The notes: generated by a model not told the origin, from the sequence alone. Positions 9,472 to 17,852 are shown, numbered from the stretch's first letter. The stretch: 64,000 nucleotides of DNA from Candidatus Margulisiibacteriota bacterium (GCA_041661965.1 JBAZTH010000002.1:310001-374000), one strand, 5' to 3'. Numbers and translations: made by a program.

Positions 9472-10741
9472 CTTTGACGACTTGTTGGCCATTCACGATG
9501 GTATGAAGGACTTTCCCTTTTAATTTCCAGCCGGTAAACGGCGTGTTGCGGCTATTAGAGGCCGATTGATTGGGATCGACAACCCATTCCGCTTTCGGGT
9601 CGACAATGATCAAGTCGGCATCGGCGCCAACCGCGAGCGTCCCTTTGCCCGCTAAGCCGAGGATCCGGGCGGGAGAGGCCGACATCAGATTCACAAGCTC
9701 TTTCAAGTTGAGACCGGCCGGTAAAAGTTTGGTGAAGGCCAGGCTCAAGGCGGTCTCTAAACCGATCAAACCGTTGGCGGCTAAACTGAACTCGACGTTC
9801 TTTTCTTCCAACGTGTGGGGAGCATGGTCGGTCGCGATCGCGTCGATCGTCCCATCCTTGAGCGCGCGGATAATTTCCTTCCGGTCTTTTTCCGCTTTGA
9901 GCGGGGGACTGACTTTAGCGTTAGTATCGTAATTCCGGACCGCTTCCTCGGTCAGGGCAAAATAATGCGGGCAGGTTTCGCAAGTCACCGGCGTCCCCTC
10001 TCTTTTGGCCTGACGGATCAGTTTGACCGCTCCGGCGGAAGAGACATGGGCGATATGGACCCGGCCGTATTGTTTGGCCAGGAGCAGATCCCTGGCGATC
10101 ATGATCTCTTCGGCCAGCGCCGGAATCCCGGGAAGCCCGATCTCGGTCGACAACTGGCTCTCATTCATCGCTCCGCCGCTGGACAAATTCACGTCCTCGC
10201 AATGAGAGATAAGCGGCTTGTTAAACTGTTTGGCGTATTCTATTCCCCGGCGCATAACGTCGCTCCGGGTGACCGGGTGGCCGTCGTCAGAGAAAGCAAT
10301 CGCCCCTTCGGCAACGCAGCGTCCCATTTCTGTAATCTCGTCCCCCTTCAATCCCTTGGTAATAGCGGCGATCGGTTTGACGTTAACGACCGCTTCCTTC
10401 TCCGCTTTGTTGACCACATAACTAATGAGCGCCGGATTGTCGAGCGGCGGGTTGGTATTAGCCATGCAGCAGATCGTCGTGAAGCCGCCGAGCGCGGCCG
10501 CCCGCGAACCGCTGGCAATCGTCTCTTTCTCCGGCCGGCCGGGATCGCGGAGATGCGTGTGCATATCGATCAGTCCCGGCATGACCAGCAGGCCTTTCGC
10601 GTCGATCACTTTGGCGCCGCCGGCCTGCAGCCGTTTCCCGACCGCCGCGACCTTGCCGTTCTCGATCAGGATGTCGCGCTGGCCGTTAATGCTGGCCGCC
10701 GGATCGACGACCTGGCCGTTTTTAATCAGCAGCTTTGTCAT
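9455..10741 (-). CDS. pyrC: Dihydroorotase (class I)
   Basis: Cyclises carbamoyl-aspartate to dihydroorotate in pyrimidine synthesis. The 428-residue amidohydrolase has the zinc motif DMHTHLRDPG near residue 60, SHCEDVNL near residue 178, a HIAHVSSAGAV segment near 230 and the catalytic Asp in AIATDHAPHT near 305. Length is typical of the class I (PyrC/PyrX) type. Its start overlaps the rnc stop by 20 nt, so it is the second gene of the rnc unit. Confidence 0.94.
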   Translation of the reverse strand: MTKLLIKNGQVVDPAASINGQRDILIENGKVAAVGKRLQAGGAKVIDAKGLLVMPGLIDMHTHLRDPGRPEKETIASGSRAAALGGFTTICCMANTNPPLDNPALISYVVNKAEKEAVVNVKPIAAITKGLKGDEITEMGRCVAEGAIAFSDDGHPVTRSDVMRRGIEYAKQFNKPLISHCEDVNLSSGGAMNESQLSTEIGLPGIPALAEEIMIARDLLLAKQYGRVHIAHVSSAGAVKLIRQAKREGTPVTCETCPHYFALTEEAVRNYDTNAKVSPPLKAEKDRKEIIRALKDGTIDAIATDHAPHTLEEKNVEFSLAANGLIGLETALSLAFTKLLPAGLNLKELVNLMSASPARILGLAGKGTLAVGADADLIIVDPKAEWVVDPNQSASNSRNTPFTGWKLKGKVLHTIVNGQQVVKDGKLN

Positions 10742-11465
10742 CTATTTTCAACCTCTTTTTCATTCTGGAAAACATGTTCAGCGCGACTTCCGCCGCCCGT
10801 TGTTCGGCTTCTTTTTTGTTGTTTCCCCGGCCGACGCCGTAGGATTTGCCGTTGATCTTGGCTTCGACCAGGAAGACGCGGCGGTGTTCCGGCCCTACTT
10901 CTTTGATCACCCGGTATTGGGGCAAGGCCCATTTGTTCTTTTGCACGTATTCCTGCAGGGTCGATTTGTAATCGCAGATATAGCCAACCTCGGAAACAAT
11001 CTCTATCTCGGCCCGGAGGTTCTCGATGATCAGGTCCCGGACCCGTCCCAGGCCGGCGTCCAGATAGACCGCCCCGATCAGGGCTTCAACCGCGTTGGCG
11101 AGGTTAGACTTCCGTTTTTTCCCCCCGCCTTTTTTCTCGTTTTGGCTAAGGAGCATCGCTTCCCCAAGGTCAAGTTTCTGGCCAACCTTGGAAAGGGTTT
11201 CGTCGGAAATGACCGCCGCCCGGATTTTGGTTAGATCGCCTTCGTCGTGAGTGGGGAATTTATTGTAGATGTACTCGGTCGCGACCAGTTTGAGGACCGC
11301 GTCGCCGAGAAATTCCAGGCGTTCGTTGTCCTTAACGTTCTTTTCGTGGGCGTAGGAGCTGTGGGTCATTGACTGGTTGAGAAGGTTCTGGTTAACAAAG
11401 GGGACGCCGATCCGTTTTTCCAGGTCCTGAAGCTCATTTAAGCGTTCCGGCGATATAGGTTCCAT
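10722..11465 (-). CDS. rnc: Ribonuclease III
   Basis: Cuts double-stranded RNA, as in rRNA precursor processing. The 247-residue protein contains the catalytic signature NERLEFLGDAVL (about 43-55), a second acidic site in NAVEALIGAVYLD near 120 and a C-terminal double-stranded-RNA-binding domain (about 165-235). The start is placed at 11465 (MEPISPERL) rather than the ATG at 11471: a TTGCAA/TAAAAT promoter puts transcription start at about 11468, only three bases before it, while the earlier ATG would lie at or before the first transcribed base. Confidence 0.93.
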   Translation of the reverse strand: MEPISPERLNELQDLEKRIGVPFVNQNLLNQSMTHSSYAHEKNVKDNERLEFLGDAVLKLVATEYIYNKFPTHDEGDLTKIRAAVISDETLSKVGQKLDLGEAMLLSQNEKKGGGKKRKSNLANAVEALIGAVYLDAGLGRVRDLIIENLRAEIEIVSEVGYICDYKSTLQEYVQKNKWALPQYRVIKEVGPEHRRVFLVEAKINGKSYGVGRGNNKKEAEQRAAEVALNMFSRMKKRLKIDDKAAD

Positions 11466-11503
11466 TGACATACTATTTTACATCATATAGAATGCGATTG
11501 CAA
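11465..11503. promoter_or_regulatory. Interleaved divergent promoters of rnc and the helical-repeat gene
   Basis: Plus strand: a perfect TTGACA (11465-11470), 17-base spacer and TAGAAT (11488-11493) give a start near 11500 and a leader of about 36 bases with a Shine-Dalgarno before the gene at 11536. Minus strand: TTGCAA (11498-11503), 17-base spacer, TAAAAT (11475-11480) drive rnc. The plus -35 lies over the rnc start codon and each promoter lies inside the other, so they are likely mutually exclusive. Confidence 0.7.
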
Positions 11504-11535
11504 ACGCTAAAAACCTTGAAGGAGATGGGAAAATT

Positions 11536-12444
11536 ATGGTTATTTTATCCCCGATCATGAGCTATATCGTTGACAAAGAAGTCGGCTTCCCAGTCCCTTC
11601 GGAAAAAGAAAAGATCAACAAAGTCCTCAAGCGCTATAAAAGCATCTTAAAACAACACGCCGAACGCTCCGATTCGTCCGAGATCATGTTCGGGATCGCC
11701 GACCTCCTGGTCGGACGGAACGATCCGGGCGACCACGTTGAAGCGCTGAAACTGTACGACCAGATCATGCTCAAAAATCCGCCCGAATACCTCAAGGCCC
11801 GCGCCCTGATCGGTAAAGCGGAACTGCTGATCGGCATCCCGGAAGAATTCGGCAACGCCATTTCCCTTTGCGAAAAAGTCCGCGAGATCCTGGGGAAAAA
11901 CCTTTCGGAATTTTTCGCCGCCAAAGCCCTGGTCGTGGAAGCGGAACTCCGTCTTGCCCGCCGGGAAAAGGGGGACTGGGCCAGCGCGCTCGAGCTTCTC
12001 AACCGGGTGGTCAAAGAAAAAGACGCCCACTGGTATTTCCGCGGCCGCGCCCTCCTTTCCAAAGCGGAGATCATTCTCTACCGCGACCCTAACGATTTTG
12101 CCCCCGCCCTAAAGCTGGTCGATCTGTCACTCAAAGAGCTCGCCTCCCGGCCGGACGATTACTTTGTCGGCAAAGGAAAGATCGTCAAGGCAGAAATCCT
12201 AATGAAGCGCGCGAAGTCGGGAGATCTGCAAAGAGCGGAAAAACTGCTGACCGACGTTGTTAAGATAAAATTTGAATATCAAGACCTTGTCGCTCGGGCC
12301 AAACTCAACCTGGCCGATATCGTCTCGAACCCGAAAGCTTCAAAACTGCTCAAAGAGGTCCATGAGATGGAAGGGCTCGACCCCTACCTGGTGGAAAAAG
12401 CGAGCCTGGTGGAAAAGGCGCTTAACAACCGAAAGAAGAAGTAA
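11536..12444 (+). CDS. Helical-repeat (TPR-like) cytoplasmic protein, function unknown
   Basis: No named family recognised. The 302 residues form about six repeats of roughly 38-42 residues, each pairing a KARALIGKAELLI-like helix with a NAISLCEKVREIL-like helix, which is a TPR-type alpha solenoid. The recurring phrase is A-x-A-L-x-x-K-A-E followed by D-x-x-x-A-L-x-L. No signal peptide or membrane segment, so a cytoplasmic scaffold is likely. It has one of the best promoters of the window and a good AAGGAGA Shine-Dalgarno (11518-11524), unlike most first genes here. Partners cannot be inferred from the neighbours (rnc and leuC). Confidence 0.8.
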   Translation: MVILSPIMSYIVDKEVGFPVPSEKEKINKVLKRYKSILKQHAERSDSSEIMFGIADLLVGRNDPGDHVEALKLYDQIMLKNPPEYLKARALIGKAELLIGIPEEFGNAISLCEKVREILGKNLSEFFAAKALVVEAELRLARREKGDWASALELLNRVVKEKDAHWYFRGRALLSKAEIILYRDPNDFAPALKLVDLSLKELASRPDDYFVGKGKIVKAEILMKRAKSGDLQRAEKLLTDVVKIKFEYQDLVARAKLNLADIVSNPKASKLLKEVHEMEGLDPYLVEKASLVEKALNNRKKK

Positions 12445-12450
12445 CGCTTC

Positions 12451-12479
12451 TCGTCATTTTTTCCGCTTTGTGATAAAAT
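12451..12479 (+). promoter_or_regulatory. Promoter of leuCD, leaderless type
   Basis: TCGTCA (12451-12456), 17-base spacer, TAAAAT (12474-12479), then six bases to the leuC ATG at 12486. No Shine-Dalgarno is present. Confidence 0.55.
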
Positions 12480-12485
12480 AGTTTT

Positions 12486-13739
12486 ATGGGCAAGACAATA
12501 GCCGAGAAAATACTCTCCAACCACTCCGGCCGGGACGCTAAAGCCGGGGACATCGTCATTGCCGACCTCGATTTCATGATCGGCCAGGACGGGACTTCCG
12601 GGGTCGCCATCGACTCGTTCCGGAAAATGCAGGCCAAAAAGGTCGCCGACCCGAACAAGATCGCCATCATCATCGACCACAGCTCCCCATCGCCAAACGA
12701 AGGGGTCTCCGCCATCCACAAAAAGATCCGCGAATTCTGTCTGGAACAAGGGGTCAAGCTTTATGACGTCGGCTGCGGCGTCTGCCACCAGATTACGCCG
12801 GAACAAGGGCTGGTCGTCCCAGGGAACCTGGTGATCGGGGCCGATTCCCACACCTGCACTTACGGGGCGATCAACGTCTTCTCGACCGGGATCGGTTCGA
12901 CCGACCTCGCCGCCGGGATGATCTCGGGCAAACTCTGGTTCAAGGTCCCGGAAACGATGAAAGTTAACTTCAACGGCCAGCTCCCGAAAGGGGTCTATTC
13001 CAAGGATCTGGTCCTGCATTTTATCGGCCAGATCGGCGCCGACGGCGCCACCTACCTAGCCCTTGAGATCGGCGGCCAAGCGATCGACGCCATGTCGGTC
13101 GACGCCCGCTTCACCATCTCTAATATGGCGATCGAGTGCGGCGCCAAGGCCGGACTGATGGAGGCTGACGCCAAAGTCATGGAATGGGTGAAACAACACT
13201 CCAAGAAAAAACCGAACCCAATTACCGCCGACAAAGACGCGATCTACCAGCAGATCGTTGAGATCGACGTTGCCAAGCTTGAGCCGCAGATCGCCAAACC
13301 GCACACGGTCGACAATGTTTGCGGCGTGACCGAAGTCGCCGGCACCCCGGTCCAGCAGGGCTTCATCGGTACCTGCACCAACGGCCGGCTGGAAGATTTC
13401 CAGGTCGCCGCCAAGATCCTTAAAGGGAAAAATGTTAAAGCCGGTTGCCGGCTGATCATCGCCCCCGCCTCCAAAGATATCCTGATGGCGATGATCAAAG
13501 ACGGAACCTACCAGACCCTGCTCGAGTGCGGCGCCCTTGCCGTCACCCCGGGTTGCGGACCGTGCGTCGGCACCCACAACGGGGTCCCATCCGACGGGGA
13601 AAATGTCATCTCGACCGCCAACCGAAACTTTTTGGGCCGGATGGGGAACCGGAACGCTTTTATTTATCTTGGTTCCCCCGCTACTGTCGCCGCCTCAATG
13701 ATCGAGGGGCAAATCACCGATCCGAGGAAATATCTATGA
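12486..13739 (+). CDS. leuC: 3-isopropylmalate dehydratase/homoaconitase-type large subunit
   Basis: Isomerises isopropylmalate in leucine synthesis, or an equivalent 2-oxoacid chain-elongation intermediate, with a 4Fe-4S cluster. The 417-residue protein is the short archaeal/thermophile-type LeuC and carries the three cluster cysteines in GTCTNGR (near 300) and CGPCVGTHNG (near 358), plus ADSHTCTYG near residue 118. Substrate cannot be settled from sequence alone because the LeuC, HacA and related enzymes share these motifs. Its stop overlaps the leuD start (ATGA). Confidence 0.9.
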   Translation: MGKTIAEKILSNHSGRDAKAGDIVIADLDFMIGQDGTSGVAIDSFRKMQAKKVADPNKIAIIIDHSSPSPNEGVSAIHKKIREFCLEQGVKLYDVGCGVCHQITPEQGLVVPGNLVIGADSHTCTYGAINVFSTGIGSTDLAAGMISGKLWFKVPETMKVNFNGQLPKGVYSKDLVLHFIGQIGADGATYLALEIGGQAIDAMSVDARFTISNMAIECGAKAGLMEADAKVMEWVKQHSKKKPNPITADKDAIYQQIVEIDVAKLEPQIAKPHTVDNVCGVTEVAGTPVQQGFIGTCTNGRLEDFQVAAKILKGKNVKAGCRLIIAPASKDILMAMIKDGTYQTLLECGALAVTPGCGPCVGTHNGVPSDGENVISTANRNFLGRMGNRNAFIYLGSPATVAASMIEGQITDPRKYL

Positions 13740-14245
13740 ACTTAACCGGCAAAGCAAAGTTACCGACTAAAAAGATCGTCAACGATATCAATACCGACTA
13801 CGTTATTTCGGGGCGCTATAAGTTTAAGATCCAGGACCCGGTCGAATTGGCGAAACACGTCATGGAAGATCTCGACCCTGAATTTTACTCCCGGCTGGAA
13901 AAGGGAGATTTTCTTGTCGCTGGCAGAAACTTCGGCTGCGGCTCTTCCCGCGAACAGGCCCCGATGGCGATCAAATATGCCAACATCTCGGCGGTGATCG
14001 CCAAGTCGTTCGCCCGAATTTTTTACCGCAATTGCTTTAACCTTGGGATCCTGGCGATCGAAGCCGACACTGACGGGATCGCCGAAGGGGACGAGCTCGA
14101 GATCAACCTCGACGGCGGCAAGATCGTCAATAAGACCAAAGGGACCGACATCAAGATCGCCCCTCTGCCGAAAACCATGCAAACCCTGCTCGCCGACGGC
14201 GGGCTGGTGGAACATTTCAAAAAGCACGGCGGCTTTAAGATCTAA
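13736..14245 (+). CDS. leuD: 3-isopropylmalate dehydratase/homoaconitase-type small subunit
   Basis: Swivel domain partner of the upstream large subunit. 169 residues with NDINTDYVISGRYKF near the start and the loop GRNFGCGSSREQAP near residue 62, the anchor of the substrate carboxylate. The start ATG at 13736 overlaps the leuC stop by four bases; the frame is open far upstream but those residues are meaningless inside leuC. The substrate-specificity loop between residues 25 and 35 (YKFKIQDPVEL) has not been matched to a known specificity. Confidence 0.9.
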   Translation: MNLTGKAKLPTKKIVNDINTDYVISGRYKFKIQDPVELAKHVMEDLDPEFYSRLEKGDFLVAGRNFGCGSSREQAPMAIKYANISAVIAKSFARIFYRNCFNLGILAIEADTDGIAEGDELEINLDGGKIVNKTKGTDIKIAPLPKTMQTLLADGGLVEHFKKHGGFKI

Positions 14246-14247
14246 AC

Positions 14248-14925
14248 ATGTACTTCGATTGGACCTTTATTTTATTGCTCCCGGCCATGGCCCTGGCTTT
14301 GTACGCCCAGTTCAAAGTCAAATCAACCTTTGCCAAATACGCTGAAGTTCCTTCGCAAAAAGGGCTGACCGGCGCGGCCGCCGCTCGCGGGATTTTAGAT
14401 GGCAACGGGCTTGGGGCGATTAAAGTTGAAGAAACCCCGGGGGAACTGACCGATCATTACGATCCACGGGCCAAAACTTTGCGCCTGTCCGAATCAGTCT
14501 ATGCCAGCACTTCCGTCGCCGCGCTAGGGGTCGCCGCCCACGAAGCCGGCCACGCGGTTCAGGACGCCAAGTCCTATTCCCCGCTTAAACTGCGCAACGG
14601 CATGCTCCCAATCTCCAACCTGGGGACGACCCTCTCCTTCCCCCTCTTTTTCCTGGGGATTTTCTTGAGTTATAAACCGCTAATGGATCTGGGGATCATG
14701 TTCTTTTCAGTCGCGGTCTTTTTCGCGGTCGTGACGTTGCCGGTCGAATTCGACGCCAGTAACCGGGCGATCAAGGTCCTGGCCGATGGCGGGTATCTTA
14801 CCGAGGCCGAAGTCCCAATGGCCCGGGCGGTCCTCAATGCCGCCGCCTTGACCTATGTCGCCGCCGCCGCCATGGCGGTCTTAAATCTAGTTCGCTTGCT
14901 CGCCCTGCGCAACCAACGGGACTAG
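14248..14925 (+). CDS. Membrane zinc metalloprotease, YugP family
   Basis: A 225-residue integral membrane protease of the neutral zinc metallopeptidase 2 (YugP) family. An N-terminal hydrophobic segment (about 5-24), the zinc motif AAHEAGHAVQ (His-Glu-x-x-His, near residue 95), then hydrophobic segments at about 125-145, 150-170 and 195-215. The LPVEFDASNRA segment near 170 is characteristic and may supply the third zinc ligand. Physiological target unknown. It is two bases after leuD and its stop shares a base with the miaA start. Confidence 0.85.
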   Translation: MYFDWTFILLLPAMALALYAQFKVKSTFAKYAEVPSQKGLTGAAAARGILDGNGLGAIKVEETPGELTDHYDPRAKTLRLSESVYASTSVAALGVAAHEAGHAVQDAKSYSPLKLRNGMLPISNLGTTLSFPLFFLGIFLSYKPLMDLGIMFFSVAVFFAVVTLPVEFDASNRAIKVLADGGYLTEAEVPMARAVLNAAALTYVAAAAMAVLNLVRLLALRNQRD

Positions 14926-15842
14926 TGAAAACCCTCTTTATTTTCGGCCCGACCGCCGTCGGCAAAACCAGCCTATCGATCGAACTCGCCAAACAACTTA
15001 ACGGCGAAATTATCTCCGCCGACTCGATGCAGGTCTACCGGGGAATGGACATTGGGACCGCGAAGCCGACCATGGAAGAGCGGCAAGGGATTCCTCATCA
15101 TCTGATTAATATCCGCGATCCCGATGAAGAATGGACCGTCTCCGACTTCGTCGGCGAGTGCGCCAGAAAATCGGCAGAGTTGAAGACCAGAGGAAAAACT
15201 CCGATCATTGTCGGGGGAACCGGCCTCTATCTCTGGTCGCTGATAGAGGGGTTTGCTTTCCCGATCACCCCGGCGGACAAAGAATTGCGAGCCAGGTTGG
15301 AAATAATCCCTACCTCCACGCTCTACGCTCAACTTTCTACGATTGATCCGGCCGCCGCCGCCAAGATCCACGCTAATGATAAAAAGCGGATTATCAGGGC
15401 TCTGGAAGTTTTCGAATTGACCGGCAAACCAATATCGGATCTGCAAAAATTACGGGTTAAGGAACCGCGACGTTCAGTCGCGGGGCTTGACTCGCTCTTT
15501 TGCCTCACCCTCCCCCGCGAAGTCCTTTACGAGCGGATCAATCAGCGGGTAGACAAAATGATCTCCAGCGACTTGCTTGCCGAGGTCAAAACCTTGTTAG
15601 CCAAGGGATACAAAAAAGAGCTTCCGGCCTTGCAGGGACTTGGCTACAAAGAAGTGATCGACTATATAAACGGGGTTTATCCGACCGAAGCGGTAATGAT
15701 CGAGGAGCTAAAAAAAAGAACCCGTAACTTTGCCCGCCGGCAAATGACCTGGTTCCGGCGGTTTAATAACGTCATCTGGGTCGAGGCAGCAGACCCATCT
15801 TCCGCGTTGGCCGCTATCAATAACGGATCTGAAACCCGCTGA
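14925..15842 (+). CDS. miaA: tRNA dimethylallyltransferase
   Basis: Adds an isopentenyl group to A37 of tRNAs reading UNN codons. The 305-residue protein has the P-loop GPTAVGKTS, the DSMQVYRGMDIGTAKP segment near residue 35, GGTGLYL near 100 and a C-terminal RNFARRQMTWFR tRNA-binding segment. The start is a GTG sharing its G with the TAG of the protease gene. Its 3' end overlaps the acylphosphatase gene on the other strand by 26 nt. Confidence 0.95.
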   Translation: MKTLFIFGPTAVGKTSLSIELAKQLNGEIISADSMQVYRGMDIGTAKPTMEERQGIPHHLINIRDPDEEWTVSDFVGECARKSAELKTRGKTPIIVGGTGLYLWSLIEGFAFPITPADKELRARLEIIPTSTLYAQLSTIDPAAAAKIHANDKKRIIRALEVFELTGKPISDLQKLRVKEPRRSVAGLDSLFCLTLPREVLYERINQRVDKMISSDLLAEVKTLLAKGYKKELPALQGLGYKEVIDYINGVYPTEAVMIEELKKRTRNFARRQMTWFRRFNNVIWVEAADPSSALAAINNGSETR

Positions 15843-16089
15843 ATTCTCCGGTCGCCGGCTCCCAGTAAAAGGCTTCTTTCTGGATCCGTCCGGCAAAGGT
15901 TTGGCTCAAACTCCCGGTATAGCGATTTAGGGCGGCCTCATCCCCCTCCACTACCAGCTCGACCCTTTCCCCGGGTAAATTCTTGACCCAACCGGTGACC
16001 GGCTCTTTCCCCGCCAGGTCAATCGCCGTATAGCGGAAGCCGACTCCCTGGACCCGCCCGGAATAAATGACGTGCGCTCGTTTCTTCAT
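15817..16089 (-). CDS. acyP: Acylphosphatase
   Basis: Hydrolyses acyl phosphates such as carbamoyl phosphate. The 90-residue protein shows the signature GRVQGVGFRYTA with the catalytic Arg, and GWVKNLPGERVELVVEGD with the catalytic Asn. The ATG at 16089 is taken as the start; a TTG one codon upstream is ignored because a perfect TATAAT (16097-16102) ends seven bases before this ATG and the message is likely leaderless. Transcribed towards miaA and overlapping it. Confidence 0.92.
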   Translation of the reverse strand: MKKRAHVIYSGRVQGVGFRYTAIDLAGKEPVTGWVKNLPGERVELVVEGDEAALNRYTGSLSQTFAGRIQKEAFYWEPATGEFSGFQIRY

Positions 16090-16125
16090 CAACTAAATTA
16101 TAGCATCCGACTGGGTGAGGAGGTG

Positions 16126-16154
16126 TTGACGACCTGAAGAAAATAGGCGATAAT
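16126..16154 (+). promoter_or_regulatory. Promoter of the 30-residue protein gene, divergent from the acyP promoter
   Basis: TTGACG (16126-16131), 17-base spacer, GATAAT (16149-16154), six bases to the ATG at 16161. The acyP -10 (TATAAT on the minus strand, 16097-16102) lies immediately upstream, so the two genes diverge from this region. No Shine-Dalgarno on either side. Confidence 0.65.
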
Positions 16155-16160
16155 GAGTTC

Positions 16161-16253
16161 ATGCCAAGACAAAAACAAAAAGAGATCAAGCGGCGCCAAA
16201 AACGGGCTAAAGAGACCAAGCGGAAAAAAGGCCTGCTCAAAAAACGCTCCTAA
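16161..16253 (+). CDS. 30-residue strongly basic protein
   Basis: Not a recognised family. It begins MPRQKQKEIKRRQK and ends KKGLLKKRS; more than half of its residues are Lys or Arg and there is no Asp, so it should bind RNA or the ribosome. Small basic ribosomal proteins (bTHX, bL36-like, mitochondrial-type AURKAIP1 tails) have this look, but no specific match is claimed. Evidence that it is a gene: a -35/-10 pair with ideal spacing directly in front, the same six-base gap to ATG as other first genes here, and a proper stop three bases before the end of the opposing rlmD gene. Confidence 0.6.
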   Translation: MPRQKQKEIKRRQKRAKETKRKKGLLKKRS

Positions 16254-16256
16254 TTT

Positions 16257-17483
16257 CTACGTTTTAACCAAGACCGCGACTGATTCAATATGGCTGGTGT
16301 GCGGGAACATATCAACTGGTTGAACAACGGTAGTTTTATAGCTTCTTTGTTCCAGAAACTTTAGGTCTCGCGCTAAGGTTTCCGGGTTGCAAGAGACATA
16401 GATAATCTTTTTCGCTTCCGAGCGCGCCACTCCCATCAGGACTTTTTCGGTACAACCGCCTCGCGGCGGGTCAAGGACCACTACGTCGGCTTTTTTGGTC
16501 AGCAGGTGCTCGACCTTGCCGTGTTTCATGGTGATCTTCACGAAATTATTAAGCTTGATATTTTCCAGCGCGTCTTTGACCGCCGGCTCGCACTCTTCGA
16601 TCCCCACAACTTCCCGGGCTTTGGTCGAAAGCCAAAAAGCGATCGGCCCGATGCCGGCAAAAGCGTCGATTACCAATTCCCGGCCGGTCAGAGCGGCTAA
16701 GTCTCGCACCGCGTCGTATAGCTTGACCGCCTGGACCGGATTGACCTGGTAGAAAGAAGGAAGCTGGATCTTAAACGTATATTTCCCCAGCTTGTCGATG
16801 ATAAAGGTCCCGCCGAAGAGGGAATTATACTTATCCCCCAGGATCACGTTATTCTTAAAATTGTTGATGTTCTGGACGATCCCGACGATCCGCCGCTTTT
16901 CTTCGTAGCGGGGATAATCCTGATGGCGGGCAACCAGCCGGTGCATTAATCGTTCCTGCCGCTTGATCTCGTCGGCGACGGTGTAGCCGGCAGGGAGTCC
17001 GCGGCCGTTGACGACGATCCCCAGCAGCATTTCGTTGGTCGCGAAAGCGCTCCGGCCGATAAAGTGGCGGAGGACCCCCTGGCCAGTCTTTTCGTCGTAA
17101 GCGGACAAGCCGCGCCGTTCAAAGACCTTGTGGGCGATCAGCGCGACTTCGGTCAGGAACGGGTCCTGGATGTAGCACTCTTTTATGTTAACCACTTCGT
17201 GTGACCGGGGCTTAAAGTACCCCATTTGCAACCGGCCGTTCTGCGACCGGATCGGGAATTGGATCTTATTGCGATAGAACCACGGCTCGTCCATTCCCAG
17301 GACCGGTTCAACTTTGACGTCGGTAAGTCCCTGGGCAGTGAGACAATCTTTAACGTATTGCTGTTTGAGCTCCAGCTGCAAAGGATACGGGATATCCTGC
17401 AGTTGGCAGCCGCCGCAAACCCCAAAATACGGGCAGCGCGGCTCGATCCGCTCTTTGACGCTTTTGATCAGTTTTTCGTCCAT
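16257..17483 (-). CDS. 23S rRNA (uracil-C5) methyltransferase, RlmD/RumA family, without TRAM domain
   Basis: SAM-dependent m5U methyltransferase of the TrmA/RlmCD family. The 408-residue protein starts with the iron-sulfur segment CPYFGVCGGCQLQ (C-x5-C-x2-C) near residue 15, then the central domain, then a Rossmann domain with DAFAGIGPIAFWL near 272, DPPRGGCTEKV near 335 and the nucleophile motif YVSCNPETLARD near 357. The N-terminal TRAM domain of RlmD is missing, so target (U747 or U1939 or tRNA) is uncertain. The start at 17483 (MDEKLIKSV) is chosen over a frame opening at 17537 because TATAAT (17491-17496) ends seven bases before it. Confidence 0.88.
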   Translation of the reverse strand: MDEKLIKSVKERIEPRCPYFGVCGGCQLQDIPYPLQLELKQQYVKDCLTAQGLTDVKVEPVLGMDEPWFYRNKIQFPIRSQNGRLQMGYFKPRSHEVVNIKECYIQDPFLTEVALIAHKVFERRGLSAYDEKTGQGVLRHFIGRSAFATNEMLLGIVVNGRGLPAGYTVADEIKRQERLMHRLVARHQDYPRYEEKRRIVGIVQNINNFKNNVILGDKYNSLFGGTFIIDKLGKYTFKIQLPSFYQVNPVQAVKLYDAVRDLAALTGRELVIDAFAGIGPIAFWLSTKAREVVGIEECEPAVKDALENIKLNNFVKITMKHGKVEHLLTKKADVVVLDPPRGGCTEKVLMGVARSEAKKIIYVSCNPETLARDLKFLEQRSYKTTVVQPVDMFPHTSHIESVAVLVKT

Positions 17484-17490
17484 CTCAATG

Positions 17491-17546
17491 ATTATACTCC
17501 ATATATCTCTTTCCGCTTGATTGCCCTTTAATTTCACTCTGAAATT
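17491..17546. promoter_or_regulatory. rlmD -10 box and a 17-base palindrome
   Basis: TATAAT on the minus strand (17491-17496) precedes the rlmD ATG by seven bases; no convincing -35 is seen. At 17530-17546 stands an inverted repeat AATTTCA-CTC-TGAAATT with seven-base arms. It lies between rlmD and the plus-strand gene at 17586 and could be an operator, or chance in this AT-rich spot. Confidence 0.45.
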
Positions 17547-17585
17547 CCCGCCGATTTTTGCCGATATATATTCGGAGGGATTACC

Positions 17586-17852
17586 ATGAAAACCTTAAAA
17601 ACAGTCCGCACGGTCCTAAGCCAGGAAGAGATCAAAGGGACCTACGTTTTATTCCGCGACCTCGGCGCCGGCTTCGGTGAAGCGGTTTCCGGCACCTACG
17701 CTTCGGTCGTCCTTTCAGCCAACTACCTCCACCTGATCGGACAATTTGCGCCACAGACCATCAACTCCAATCTGGTCGTGATTTCGGAAGAAAAGCTTTT
17801 CGGCCGCCGCCTCTCCGACCGGGAAAGAAAAGCCGTCGCCCAGAAATCCTGA
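17586..17852 (+). CDS. Hypothetical 88-residue protein
   Basis: No family recognised. Starts MKTLKTVRTVLSQEEIKG, has a Gly/Ala-rich centre (LGAGFGEAVSGTYASVVLS), no membrane segment and a basic end (RRLSDRERKAVAQKS). A strong GGAGGGA Shine-Dalgarno stands five bases before the ATG, which is good evidence that it is translated. It lies 43 bases upstream of the RelA/SpoT-like gene in the same direction and is probably cotranscribed with it. Confidence 0.7.
   Translation: MKTLKTVRTVLSQEEIKGTYVLFRDLGAGFGEAVSGTYASVVLSANYLHLIGQFAPQTINSNLVVISEEKLFGRRLSDRERKAVAQKS

Noticed and set aside
9815..10855. 346-codon plus-strand frame opposite pyrC and rnc
   Set aside because: Antisense shadow of conserved enzymes, with no recognisable fold.
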